Below are positions 21,655 through 33,399 of a stretch of 64,000 nucleotides of DNA, piece by piece. The notes under the pieces are model-generated. The model had not been told where the DNA came from. It saw nothing but the letters and a program-made list of their open reading frames with translations, and made no database searches. A program made the translations under genes and the position numbers. This DNA comes from Acestrorhynchus altus (Eukaryota > Chordata > Actinopteri > Characiformes > Acestrorhynchidae). How positions within the stretch are numbered: position 1 is the stretch's first letter; each line of letters begins with the position of its first letter. Where the stretch lies: the NCBI GenBank assembly GCA_034509495.1, contig CM067504.1, positions 40,519,871 through 40,583,870 on the forward strand. The letters run 5' to 3'.

Positions 21655-22530
21655 ATCGATATTTGAGCTACACTGAGAGGTGGAGGTGAAACACACACGA
21701 CTGAAGAAATGACTTTTAAACATCATTTGTAAAATATACTGTAGCTTTCTCCTCCTTGGGCTGAAATAACGTCAGTGAGATGTTTCTAGAACCGTCTACC
21801 GTCTCTGACATTGACTGGAAGAACGACGTTCCCACTCCTCCGCGCGGAATTCTTTCAGCTCTGTGATGTTTCAGCGTCAGTCTTTGTACAGACGCTCTTC
21901 CGTTCTCCTCAAACCCCCTCTGATACAATAAAGATCTCATAGTGGTTTCTATGATGGAGAGATCTCCACACCCTGCTGCAGCAGAGCAGCTCCAAACCAT
22001 CACACTCCCACCGCCATGCTTCACAGCTGCTATGAGGTTCTTGTGCTCAAATGCTACATATCTTCTGTTACTGCGTCCAAATAATTCAACTTTGGATTCA
22101 TCTGTTCGAAGCACATTGTTCCAAAAGTCCTGCTCGTTCTCTAGATGTTCTCTGGAGAACCTTAGTCTTGCCCTGGTGTTGTTTTAACAGTAAGGGTTTC
22201 CTTTTTGTAAACCTCCCATGAAAAGCTGAACTTTGACATCAACTGTGGTGAGAGCTACCTGTAGGTCCTGTGATGAGCATTTTAGCATTGTTGGATCTTC
22301 ATTACGCGTCTTGTGGTTCTGCTTTTGGACTGAATTTGCTAGGATGGTCTCGTCTGGCCACTTGTTTTTCATGTTCCTCACTTCTCATCTGCATCCACAA
22401 CCTTCTGAAGGCCTCAGAGCACTCTTTAACAATGGTATAATCATTGCAGTTTCGTATGTTTTGGTTATATCACCTCCACCTCTCGATACGTCTCACATAA
22501 AGATTATATTTCCATATGTTTAAATTTTCA
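21655..22530 (-). mobile_element. Near full-length copy of the internally deleted Tc1-like element
   Basis: Both ends carry long inverted-repeat remnants ('ctacactgagaggtggaggt' at the left, 'cacctccacctctcgatacg' at the right). The - strand encodes, with interruptions, a first catalytic block TDESKVELFGRSNRRYVAFE, then LIAAVKHGGGSVMVWSCSAA, MRSLLYQRGFEENGRASVQR and LTLKHHRAERIPRGGVGT. The last piece, read one frame over, is the C-terminal tail (ELKEFRAEEWERRSSSQ). The second Asp block (QQDNDPKH type) and the DPNPIE-type block are absent, so no functional transposase is possible. Confidence 0.88.
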
Positions 22531-24500
22531 TTCTTTAGATTTAGAGATTTCTCTCCTAGTTGAACTCCAGCACTCAATTTCTTCCACGCGGTGTCTGTCT
22601 GTTCCCCCGCAGGGTTGCGAGTCTTGTGTACACTCACTGCCCTCACACATCGCTCAACAGTCTCGTCTTCCTCTTCACCATTTGACTAAGTCCTCCGTGC
22701 AAGGCCAGGGAAGAATCCAACACTGTTGGCAACCTCTCTTCAAAGACCACGAAAGATGTAAAAAAAAAACACAAAACAAGAAGTCTGTGTGTTTATGTCC
22801 CACCGCGAGGCTGTTTCTCAGTCAGCCGCACACTTTCAGCAGAGAGGTCCTTGTCCTAAGCTGACCTGTCCTCGACTGGGCATAACACGGCACGCTCCTC
22901 CGCCTTTCAAAGCAGCGCACCGAATTTCCTTTTGTCGTTCAGCTATGCCGTCGGCATTCGCTTTGATCCTCTCGGATAAACGCACACCCAATGTGAGCGA
23001 GAGGTCTGTACATTTTCGGAATTGATCAAGCGAATTCTCACCCGCGTCCTTTCCTTTCTCTCTCTCTGAGATACAGTCCATTAAATGATTCCCAGCCTTT
23101 ACAAACCACAGGAGTTTGCGGAGGGTTCCCTGTTACCTCCCAGGATCAGCGTAGTCTCTGAGTAACCTTAACTGGTAAGCCAGTTTTGACTGACGCCTGC
23201 TTTATATGCTTCCCAAGCCAGACCCTCCAGATCCTGCTAAATCCACTGACTTTACCCAGCAAAGCTCCAGAGGGCCATTCCGTCCAACTCCAACTCAAGC
23301 TAATAGAGTTCTCATGAGTTTAAAAGGATCTTCCATTCCTCAACCTTCTGGCCTTCAAAAGACAAGGTCAGCGTTCCCTGCGTTCTTTAATCACCCCCTC
23401 CCTTCTCCCATAAAGATCCAATTTATTAAGCATATGAATATTGAATGGCATAAATAGGCTGAATAATTAACCAGAGCTTCGTATTGTGCATGCTTGAATT
23501 AAACGGACTTTCTGCTCAGTCACTCACTGTTAGGGTGGAGCACGTCTGCACGAGGTTGCTGGAGACCTCTGAAATATTCATCGCTTCCATGAAGTGCAAT
23601 TAACTCCAGTTCTGGATCTATTATCTATTAGTAATCACGTTATACAAGGACTTCAGCACAGAACACAGATAGCGTTCATGCAATATCTGCTGCCGATTTC
23701 ATCTGCAGACTCTCCGGCTTCTTGGCGAAGGGCTGGCGTCCGTTTGACGCTGCTTCGTGTCGGTGATGGAGTTCTAGCCTTCTGCAGGAGGCATGGATCT
23801 CATGAACGGATTGTATGATTTAAATGTAGGTCAGGTTCCTGGAGACTCTTTATCCAATAACCTTAAATAACTCAAATCTCAAGCAGAGATTATTTTAGGC
23901 CACGTTACTACGGTAGGAACCGGATCCATGCATGTATTGTTGGAAGACTGTTTGGCTTTGATAATGCGAGACTAACAAAATAAATGTTTAACGCCATTAA
24001 TAATTTAGGGCCCTTTCTTATGAAGTGCCACTTTTTTAAACATCGAGGACGCATCTATATATTTGTAATTTTAAAATGAGCGTGGGGAAAGGAGATAAAA
24101 TATAACATACCCATGTGGCCCGGATAACTTCCACAGCTGAGAGAAATAAAACAAGAATCCTTTGAAAATCCCTGGACGGAGGATTATTTGATCATGCATA
24201 ATAAGTCCAGCCACAAATGGTATTAAAGCTTAAAATGCATATCCTTTGGATAGAGAACAAAGAGAGTCAAAACACTGGCATGATAAATTATTCACTTCAA
24301 ACTTGTCGAACCTTCCTCCCACCCCGTGTTTGAAAATGTGTTGCTCCAAGATGTTTCGGACTCACCAGACTCCTCCCTTTCACTCCCGCTGTTTACAGTC
24401 AGCCTCTCTACACACTTACTGTACTGTTAATACGTTTGGGTAACGTTCACATTTCAACTGATACTGGAATTGGTGTCTGGAATGTCCCATACTTTACTCA
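22531..24500. other. Intergenic, unique sequence
   Basis: No gene or recognised transposon. The stretch holds short pyrimidine-rich pieces and AT-rich blocks near 23400-23480 and 23980-24240. It may include conserved non-coding sequence; untested. Confidence 0.4.
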
Positions 24501-24504
24501 TTTC

Positions 24505-25132
24505 CTGATCCTCACCGTACTGGACTGAGTGGTGTTCTCAGTGTGGATCGGGTCAGTGTTCTGATCCTCACCGTACTGGACTGAGTGATGATCTCAGTGT
24601 GGATCGGGTCAGTGTTCTGATCCTCACCGTACTGGACTGAGTGATGTTCTGAGTGTGGATCGGGTCAGTGTTCTGATCCTCACCGTACTGGACTGAGTGA
24701 TGTTCTCAGTGTGGATCAGGTCAGTGCTCTGATCCTCACTGTACTGGACTGAGTGATGTTCTCAGTGTGGATCGGGTCAGTGTTCTGATCCTCACCGTAC
24801 TGGACTGAGTGATGTTCTCAGTGTGGATCAGGTCAGTGCTCTGATCCTCACCGTACTGGACTGAGTGATGTTCTCAGTGTGGATCAGGTCAGTGTTCTGA
24901 TCCTCACTGTACTGGACTGAGTGACGTTCTCAGTGTGGATCAGGTCAGTGTTCTGATCCTCACCGTACTGGAGTGATGTTCTGAGTGTGGATCGGGTCAG
25001 TGTTCTGATCCTCACCGTACTGGAGTGATGTTCTCAGTGTGGATCAGGTCAGTGTTCTGATCCTCACTGTACTGGACTGAGTGATGTTCTCAGTGTGGAT
25101 CAGGTCAGTGTTCTGATCCTCACTGTACTGGA
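24505..25132 (+). repeat. 56-bp minisatellite, 11 full units plus a partial one
   Basis: Units begin 'ctgatcctcaccgtactgga' and continue 'ctgagtgatgttctcagtgt' and 'ggatcgggtcagtgtt'. Starts are at 24505, 24561, 24617, 24673, 24729, 24785, 24841, 24897, 24953, 25005, 25057 and 25113. Two units (24953 and 25005) lack four bases in the 'ggactgagtg' part. Scattered cgg/agg, ccg/ctg and gtt/gct variants distinguish the units. Confidence 0.97.
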
Positions 25133-26925
25133 TGAAAACAGAAGCCTCGAAAACAGCATGTAACTGCCCATAAAGTGCGATTCTCAGGTTCTAAGAGTTA
25201 AAAAGTACCGACTGCTAATGCAAATCCATCATAAATAGCTTGAAGACCCTGGCTCCAGAGCGTCGGTATCGCTCAGGCGATGTCTGGGTGTGGTGGAGAT
25301 GATAGAATTAGTGTAATTTCTTGTAATTTGTCACTTTGTGTTTTGCTTTGCGAATTTATTGCCAGACTTTGATACGTAATTCTGGATTCCTCCTTCAGTA
25401 GGACCCTCCAGCTTCCTCCTGCTCTCAACAGCAATGATCTTACTGACAATTTTGTCAGGGATTAGATGAAGCTGCTTAAGGGGATTGGTGGATTTGGCAG
25501 ATTACTGTCCTGCCATTTGTAAACAAACAGTGGAATTTCGCTTCTGCAGATCATGACTTCTAATCAGCTGGACGGATTAACGGAGATGCCGACTGATTCA
25601 TTAATTAATTAGAAGGTGCTGAGTCGTTCCTTCTCTCTGTTAAACAGTAGCTGAGAATCAGCCCTGCGCAAAAAAAAAAAAAAAACTGCTGTGTACAGTG
25701 GATTGCCTAGTCGTTGCATCACTGAAGCGCAAGGTACAGTTTGTGTATGGGTGATTGTCCTAGTTTTCAGAAGTTTCAAACAAAACAAAAAAGGAGAAGA
25801 AAGAAAAAGAAAGCAAGAAAGTCCACGAACAGACTTAAGTTGTCTTGGGGGAGTTATTATTATAGTGTAAGCGATGTTATATTTTAATTGGCACACATTT
25901 ACGATCACTAAGCCCTTCAGTCAGACGATTACAGGACTGATTGTTGTGGACGTGGGGTGTGAAGACTTGACAGGTTTGACGAGTGTATATTTCATTCATC
26001 AAGGACTGGGATTTGGAAAATTGGGTCGGCAAACACCTTCCGCTGAAATCGGATCGTTTTGTCGTCTGTTATTTACTTAATATAATGCCTTTTTGACACT
26101 GCAGTCGATCTGCTGATGCATCTCAAATTTGGCTGCATTGTAATTAATATTATAATTAATGCTCTCTGTAGAGCCCTTGTCTGAACCTGTCTACGAGACT
26201 CTACGAGTTTAATGGACAACCGACCCACGATTAAAATACTTTTTTTAATACGACACGTCTGTCCGTCTGTCCAGGTGCCCTGCATCTGAGTAGCTCCTCC
26301 CACTACCTTTGCGTAGGCAGGGTTTTAGATGGCAGGTCTCCAAATGCAACTTAAAAACATTGAATGCCTTCATTAAAAAGAAGGAAAGAAGCTGATTGGT
26401 TAGGCTTTGTAGCTGTAGCGATTATCTGACCAGTATACCAGTTTAAACCACATCTGCAGAGCAGTTCAGTTCAAACCTGCCCAGTATGCCTGATAGTTGG
26501 GTCGGAGCGAGTCAAATCACATTCTCACCACGAGCACCAAGCACTCCAGAGTTCTTCTGGGACCGGACCAAGACCACCTCCTCTAAAGGGTCTCAGTGTG
26601 GTTGTTTTGCTCCATGTGTGAGTGTGGTCACTGTTTTCACATCTGCCCAAGCGAACCGCACCAAGAGTGAAAACGACCTGGAGTTCAATTTAACTGGACT
26701 GAAGACTGCAGGTGTGAAAACAGCCTAAGACTCAGGAATCTGTCTTCTTCTAAAAGCCGGGGTTACACTGCATGATGTTGGACACGATTTTGTCCCTGAC
26801 TGTCCATCTGGCCGAGTCTGTGCTGGTTGGCTCTAGTCTGCAGATGTTTTCATCAGATGGAATCGACAGTTGGAGAGAAACTGGAGTATGAGACTCCGAT
26901 TTCAGCATCATTCTGACCTGTCAAA
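25133..26925. other. Intergenic, unique sequence
   Basis: No gene. The part 25240-25620 lacks repeats and ends with the homeodomain-type palindrome 'cattaattaattag' near 25598, which is the look of a vertebrate regulatory block. A poly(A) run is at about 25670-25686. Confidence 0.4.
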
Positions 26926-26929
26926 GCAT

Positions 26930-27391
26930 GTGACTCAGTCTGACCGACTCTGAGAGTAATCTAGTAGTGTATACTGGTCAGAGACTCGGTCTGACCGACT
27001 CTCAGAGTAATCTAGTAGCGTATACTGGTCAGAGACTCGGTCTGACCGACTCTGAGAGTAATCTAGTAGCGTATACTGGTCAGAGACTCGGTCTGACCGA
27101 CTCTGAGAGTAATCTAGTAGTGTATACCGGTCAGAGACTCAGTCTGACCGACTCTGAGAGTAATCTAGTAGTGTATACTGGTCAGACTCTCAGTCTGACC
27201 GACTCTGAGAGTAATCTAGTAGTGTATACTGGTCAGAGTCTCAGTCTGACCGACTCTGAGAGTAATCTAATAGTGTATACTGGTCAGTGACTCAGTCTGA
27301 CCCGACTCTGAGAGTAATCTAATAGTGTATACTGGTCAGTGACTCAGTCTGACCCGACTCTGAGAGTAATCTAGTAGCGTATACTGGTCAC
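26930..27391 (+). repeat. 51-bp minisatellite, about nine units
   Basis: Unit: 'gtatactggtcagagactcg', 'gtctgaccgactctgagagt', 'aatctagtagt'. Starts are at 26969, 27020, 27071, 27122, 27173, 27224, 27275, 27327 and 27379, with a partial unit before the first. Because 51 is a multiple of three, one frame stays open for 107 codons as a 17-residue repeat (YTGQRLGLTDSESNLVV). Each unit holds a short hairpin (tcggtc-t-gaccga). The last two full units carry one extra C and lose the frame. Confidence 0.97.
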
Positions 27392-30240
27392 AAATAATAA
27401 TATAATATTCAAAATAATAACCAACAGTACATGGACAAAAGTATTGGGACTGTGTAGAAAGGTGTCTTTTCTGCAGCACTTCAGTTAGAGAACATATGAA
27501 TGCCCTGCTTTGCATAAGTCAGTTCACGCCAGCACGTCTCTCTGCTGTGTTCTGTTCTTTGGTGAAGACATGATGGGAGTTTGTGAGGTGAACATCTGGT
27601 GGTGGTAGCCAGCCAGGAATTTGCTCAAGAGGATTTTTCAGCCGAACTTTTCATGAAAGTCCGCAGCCACGCTGTTTCCTAACTGCTCATAAACAAACCC
27701 CACCCGTGCCCTCTTTGGCTTCGAGGATTCTGCTTTATTATTATTATTTTCTGCGTTGAGTTTTTTTAAAGGAGCTGCCCGAGGCCCTTGTTACGCAGCC
27801 ATCTTTTAGAAGTATATATAAATCAGCTGTGTTTTTATGGGCTTTGTTCTTCAAAGCTTGGAGACCACGGGCTTGTTTTTTCCCCTCCTTTTTCTTTTCT
27901 GACATGCAATCCAAGGTGCATGCAAGATGGAGTGTTGAGAGAAAAATCGCAACAAGCTGCTCGTGCTGTCGTTTAATCCACGTGAAGATGCCGTTAGCAC
28001 GAGTGCCTTTACGGAGAGGTCACAGAGTAAAGCATTTCATGCTCGAGGGGCCTGTTCTGAAGCAATTAGCTTTTTATGGACCTGCATGAACACTCAAGAG
28101 CCCTTCTGTTAGAGGCAGCTTTCCACCGTGGCTGGACTCAAACACGAGTGGGAAGCCACCTTTGGTGACGTGCGGATTGACTGGAAGTGTATTTTTCAGC
28201 GAGGCTTTTTCGGCCCATTGTTGACGTTTCTGGTCATTACAGTCACCTCCTTAGGCACATGGGCCAGTTCGAAAAAGGGGAAGCTGGAAACGGGGGTCTG
28301 GCGTCACTGCTCGGCTCGTTGCTCCGTTCTCCCGACGGCGCCTTTCCCTGCAAACACTGCATTTTAAGTTGTAATCTGTTAAGCCGTCCCGCTGAAGCCC
28401 GATCAGTCATTTGAATTCCTGTTCGGTACCGTTCGAGGCTGCTTCTCTCTGATCAAGCCTCTTCCACTCCTGGTCTGTCTGTCAGTCAGCCACCCTTATA
28501 AGCAATATCTAGGTCAGACATGCTTCTCTTTTACACCAGATGCCTCTTTTTCACCTCCTAGTGAAAGATTTCCTCTCCCAGTTTGGTATAAGCATGTGTC
28601 CATCCACACCCTTAAAAAGGGGACGTTAAAATGGGCTCTTTGTGGTCAGGGCATAAAACAGTTTCGAAAACCCTTAAATGGGTGGTTCTCTATAGGAACG
28701 CTTAAGGTTTAAAGAGCCTCTGATGAAGGGCTGCCCAATGTTTAACTCTTAGAACCAGAGTTCTGCACTTTGCAGGCAGTTAAATGCAGCTTTCTTCACA
28801 TCTCAGGATCGGAGGAACCTACAGACATGATACACACATCATAGCAAACGACTATGAGCTACAATTCAAGTGGTTTTTAGTCCTGATAAGCAAACCAAAC
28901 ATAAAAACCAGTGTAGACACATAAACTAAGAACTTTATTGATGAAAATAAAATACTTATATTCTTTTTTCATCTCATATGAAGAGACATTTGAGTAGCCT
29001 ATGATCTCCTGAAAATAACAATATCTGGCATGTGTGACTGTCTCCTTTAAACACGGTTCTATTTTTTTGGCGACTAAAATTGCAGCAAACTATGTAAACA
29101 TCCCACAAACTTGGCCTGGAGTTCTAAAGGATCTGCTTACAAGCAGAACCAACTGAACTTTAGGCATTAGTATTAATGTTATGGCTGATGGGTGTAAATA
29201 GTGTTACAGCAGTAAGACAGTGTAAGCCTCCTGTTGCTGCAGTCGTGTCTCCGGCCCTGGCACCGCTCCATTAATGCATCTTATTTAACCGGATTTGCAT
29301 GCTGGCTGCGAGATAGTGACACACTGGTTGCTTTTTTACTCCACTTAGTCATTTTGTCGTGTGCACGGTACCAACAAGTGGGCCTGAGTCTGGTTCCTCA
29401 CTGGAACCTCTCATTTAATTCGCCGAGCTTTCGATCTGCATCGTGCTTTGATTGGCATTTTAGGCCGTTTTCCTTTTCAGAATCACTGACCACAGTTTCT
29501 CAGCCTTTGCTTGACGTCTTTGTGTTTTTCACGGCTTCGTGTTGAAGCCATTTGGACACCAAATGGACACATGACTCAAAAGAAAAACACCTACAAGAGT
29601 TCTTGTGCCAGGCTTTAGGGAAGCATTTCTCCGATCGGCTCCGACTCCAAACCCTCAGAGGCTGAAGGAGGATGTTTTTTTTATGACCTCACAGAAAACG
29701 TGAAGTGAACCCATGGCGTGTGACTGGAAGACATTTTTTTATTCGCGCACCACAAGGTTGTTTTAGGGTCATGAGATTATCTGGCGGTGTGACCTTACTG
29801 CTGATTCAGTGACCTTCTCCGACGTGGCTTCGTCCTGCTTTAAGAGCTCAGTGATGGAGTGTCGAGGCCTCGTTTCTATGGCGTTATTGTTATTGTTAGT
29901 GTGCGGAGCAGATGGTATGCTATTGCTTGTGTACACAGTTACCATGGGGCAACACATCCTCCAGATGCCAGCTGAATCTGTTCCTTCTCAAATAAAGTTC
30001 TCGTCCATATTTAGACAGCTCCTTTTGTTTTGTTTTGTTTTTTTTGTTGAAGTCATGTGTTTCTAATTGAAGATGCTGCTAAGAAAGGCTCCCTGTTTTT
30101 CCGCGACTGAATATTGCAGGAAATATTTAGAATAGAATTTATTCCTGTTATAGCACATTTATAAAGACCATAGTAACGCTTCTTATCGTATGGTTGGACT
30201 GTAACTGCAGGACTGTTTAAGGTGGAACTTCAGCTTCATG
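27392..30240. other. Intergenic, mostly unique with small repeat fragments
   Basis: A fragment with 'ggacaaaagtattgggac' at about 27433 belongs to the same MITE family as 4250 and 45510. A dispersed piece, 'ttctgcactttgcaggcagt' to 'aacctacagacatgata' at about 28745-28830, recurs at 54540-54640. The piece at 28670-28720 carries the 'ggttct' palindromic motif. No gene was recognised. Confidence 0.45.
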
Positions 30241-30244
30241 CTTT

Positions 30245-30505
30245 TATTCAAGGATATTCATAAAAAAACAACCAAAAACGAGAGCAAACAGCCCCTCCCT
30301 TCTCATTTCCCTCTATAACCCAATATCAGTGATCAGTGATGTCATTAACCCCGCCCCCTTTCACTGATCAGTCAGAGTCTGTATGCAGGTTGAGCATGGA
30401 CACGTGGACAGAGCAGTAAACATGCACTGGAAGCTGTGATACAGAGATGCGCATCATGTCTGTAGGTTTCGCTGATCCTGCGATTCCCACAAAGTCCAGA
30501 TCTTG
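30245..30505 (+). repeat. Interspersed repeat, copy 2 (source family of the 40.9-kb minisatellite)
   Basis: Shares block order with 16965-17190: 'gagcaaacagcccctccctt', 'actgatcagtcagagtctgt', 'atgcaggttgagcatgg', 'atcatgtctgtaggtttcgc'. The central block equals the unit of the 40884-41415 array. Confidence 0.7.
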
Positions 30506-30619
30506 GTTCTATGATTTAAAAGAATAGGGACAATTATGTCCTCCCTGTCCTTACTGTCCATATGCAAATGTACACACTTGCATTGAGTGAACCTTTGAAT
30601 TTAATAAACTGCAGATCAT

Positions 30620-31190
30620 CGTGTTGAGAAGAACATTTGAACTGTTCCTCCTCTCACTTCTCCAACATTTCTCAGATGCATCTCTTCAAGTCATGCCACA
30701 GCTTCTCAAAACTTATGGTCTGGACTTGCCTGATCCAAAACATAAATCTTCCTCTTTTCAACCCTTCTTCAGTCAATTTACTTGTGCTTTGGGTCATTGC
30801 CTTGTTGCATTGTCCATCATCTCTTCATCTTGAGGTCACGGATTGCTGCCCTTTTTCCATCAAAATGTTTTGATACACTTTTGCATTGATTGTTACCTCA
30901 ATGATTGCATGGCGTCCAGACCCCGAGGCAGCAAAGCCGCCCAGAAACATGATGCAATGACACGTCCTCCATCATGCTTCACAGTTGGGTGGGTTAGGCG
31001 CTGGTGTGCAGTGATTTCAGGTCGTTTGGAACGAAGACCCACAGCCACACCGACCTGATGCGGATTCGGTTTGGGAAGCCTGTCTCTGAACATTTTTCCA
31101 GAAGCTTTGTGGAACATTAACGTGGTCAAGCACCCATGAAGCACACACTCTCAGTTTGTTCTTGGTAAAGTCGTTAACACAGTACTTCAC
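30620..31190 (-). mobile_element. Tc1-like transposase relic, antisense
   Basis: The + strand shows antisense wording of a teleost Tc1 transposase, such as 'gggtcattgccttgttgcat', 'gaaacatgatgcaatgacac' and 'catcatgcttcacagttggg'. On the - strand the frame reads PTVKHDGGRVIASCFWAA, a decayed form of the TVKHGGGSVMVWGCF block. Many frameshifts, no intact catalytic set. Confidence 0.65.
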
Positions 31191-32090
31191 TTACTTTTTC
31201 TAGCCTGCACTATTTCTATTCTGCACAGCAGAATTCCGGGTCATTCCGAATGCTTTATTATTTGTGGTTTTCCGTGGATTTTACCTCGCAGTTGTACATC
31301 TCTTCATAAAATGGCTGTTCTAACACAGTCGTTTTGAAGTTCTGTGGGTAGAAAAAACTACAACGTTAATCATTTGCCTCACGATGCCGTTATTTTCCAA
31401 ATATTTCATTTAGCCTCATTATCATGGCCACGTTTCTGCAGTCAGTGCTCACCAGCAGGAAAAATAAATTGATTGGAGGAGTCAAGTCGGGCCTATCTTG
31501 TAGAAGAGCAGTGCAGGTGAACGTGAGGAAATGTGTTCCTGAACAAAATCACATCCCAGCATCTCTGTGCTGAATTACCTTGACCTTTCTGTTGCTAGGG
31601 TGCACAGTTAATTCTAATATGTAACTATGACAACCCGCTGGCTCTGACGCACTGGCCCAATCGATGGCACGTTGCTCTCCAATGTGCGCCGCTCTAACCC
31701 ACCGCTCTCCGCCTCGGCTCTTTCGCTCGTTCATTCACTCTCCCTTGCTTGTCGTCACATTTCCAGTTAGTGGTAGATTGGCTTTCTCTCAGTGGCAGGG
31801 CATTAGCTCATCTCACCATGCTCTCCGCTGCTGTAAAGACACGGAGGGACATAGGGGACGAGAGACTGTGTTTCTCATACATATAGATACACCTCTCCAC
31901 CTTCTTCATGTTCCTGTCAGGTGGGCTCACGTCTCTGTCTGTGAGCAGAATGACTTTATTAAGGCTTGTTTTGTTCCGCAAATCGCAGGACGGAACTTAG
32001 GACTGTATCGCTCGATTCACAAATAACAGGCGGTACGAACTGTTCCCAGAATCTAAACGATAGAAACTATCGAAACGATAGAAACAGACT
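31191..32090. other. Intergenic, unique sequence
   Basis: Nothing recognised as a gene or mobile element. Confidence 0.4.
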
Positions 32091-32094
32091 TTAT

Positions 32095-32490
32095 TCTCCT
32101 CCTTTCACCCTGATCTTCAACGATCAGGACCCCACAGGACCACCACAGAGCAGCTATTACGAGGGTGGTGGGTCATTCTCAGCACTGCAGTCACACTGAC
32201 ATGGTGGTGGTGTTGTGTTAGTGTGTCTTATGAGTGGATCAGACACAGCAGTGCTGCTGGAGTGTTTAAACGCTGTGTCCACTCACTGTCCACTCTATTA
32301 GACACTCCTACCGAGTGTCTCCACCTTGTAGATGTAAAGTCAGAGACAGAAGTTCATCTGTTTCTGCAGTGTGTGTGTTGGTCATCCTCTAGTCCTTCAT
32401 CAGTGGAACAGAAGACGTCCTTGCACAGCTCCCATGAACATCACCAGTCCTCACAGGACGCTGTTGGCTGGACATTTCTGGTCTCTAGTG
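32095..32490. mobile_element. Foldback element, copy 3, right arm lost
   Basis: Left arm 'ctcctcctttcaccctgatc' to 'gagtggatcagacacagcag' and 'gtgctgctggagtgtttaaa', then the core ('cactcactgtccactctatt', 'gtctccaccttgtagatgta') up to 'ggctggacatttctggtc'. The inverse arm expected after the core is absent; unrelated sequence follows. Confidence 0.8.
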
Positions 32491-32817
32491 TGATGTGTGT
32501 ACTGCTTCGTTTCCAACCTAGGAAGAAAGCAAATATGCCAAAATGATTCCTGACCTCTGTGTTTCTCGTCTTTCCTTTGGTATGAAGTCATCTCTCCAGT
32601 GTTGTCAGAAGCTTGGACATTGTTGGCTGGTCGCACAATGACTTCTGTTCTGTGTTAGGAGTCTCAAGGACGCAGTTAAAGAAGCATGGAAGAACATTTT
32701 GCACAAGTTACATATCATGGTCTTTGTTCACTGAAAAGTTGGCCACAAGCTCCTGAGTGTAGCAAACAACTTTCAGCGCTTTGACCACAGAGTGTCTTTT
32801 AACCCCATGTGACACAG

Positions 32818-32818
<1 letters not shown>

Positions 32819-32845
<27 letters not shown>
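32819..32845 (+). repeat. (CA)n microsatellite
   Basis: Twenty-seven bases of CA, directly before a Tc1-like relic. Confidence 0.9.
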
Positions 32846-32848
<3 letters not shown>

Positions 32849-32849
32849 T

Positions 32850-33395
32850 CTCCTAATAACTGGTTTTCCTCATTTGGCTGAAATAATGTCAAATAGATGT
32901 TTCCATCCACTGTGGCGAGAGCTACCTGTAGGTCCTGAGATGAACATTTTAGGATTGTTGGAGACTTTACACAACTTGTGGTTCTGCTCTTTGGCTGAAT
33001 TTGCTAGGACTTTTTAGCAGATTTCTAATTGTTCTGAGATCTTTTTAAATCCCTTCTCAGACTCATCAGCATCTACAACCTTCTTTCTGAAGGCCTCGGA
33101 GAGCTCTTTGGATCTGGCCATGATGATCCCACTCACTTCAACCATCAAGAGCAAACCAAACCCATGTCTGAGGTTTACATACATCAGCCTTGTGGTAAAA
33201 TGTGTGTGTTCTAACTTTTTGCTCACAAGAAAATTGCATTTCTATATTTTTTCATAATAACATTTTTCAAGAGCTGTTTAAAGACGCTTCTTCAGTGTTT
33301 AGTCGTTCCACCTCCATCTCTCAGTGTAGTTACAATGAAGATCAAACATCCTTATGATTAACTATGTTAAAGACAAAGGTGTTTAAGAGGTGACT
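32850..33395 (-). mobile_element. Tc1-like element fragment (5' half and terminal repeat), antisense
   Basis: On the - strand: MARSKELSEAFRKKVVDADE then SEKGFKKISEQLEI, the N-terminal helix-turn-helix start, cut off after about 40 codons. The outer side shows the long terminal repeat ('cacctccatctctcagtgta', 'gttacaatgaagatcaaaca'). Left of it are pieces of the post-HTH region ('gagctacctgtaggtcctga'). Confidence 0.8.
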
Positions 33396-33399
33396 GCAG

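Noticed and set aside
24505..27391. Regular repeats that might suggest a CRISPR array
   Set aside because: Units are contiguous, with no unique spacers, and the context is a vertebrate genome. They are minisatellites.
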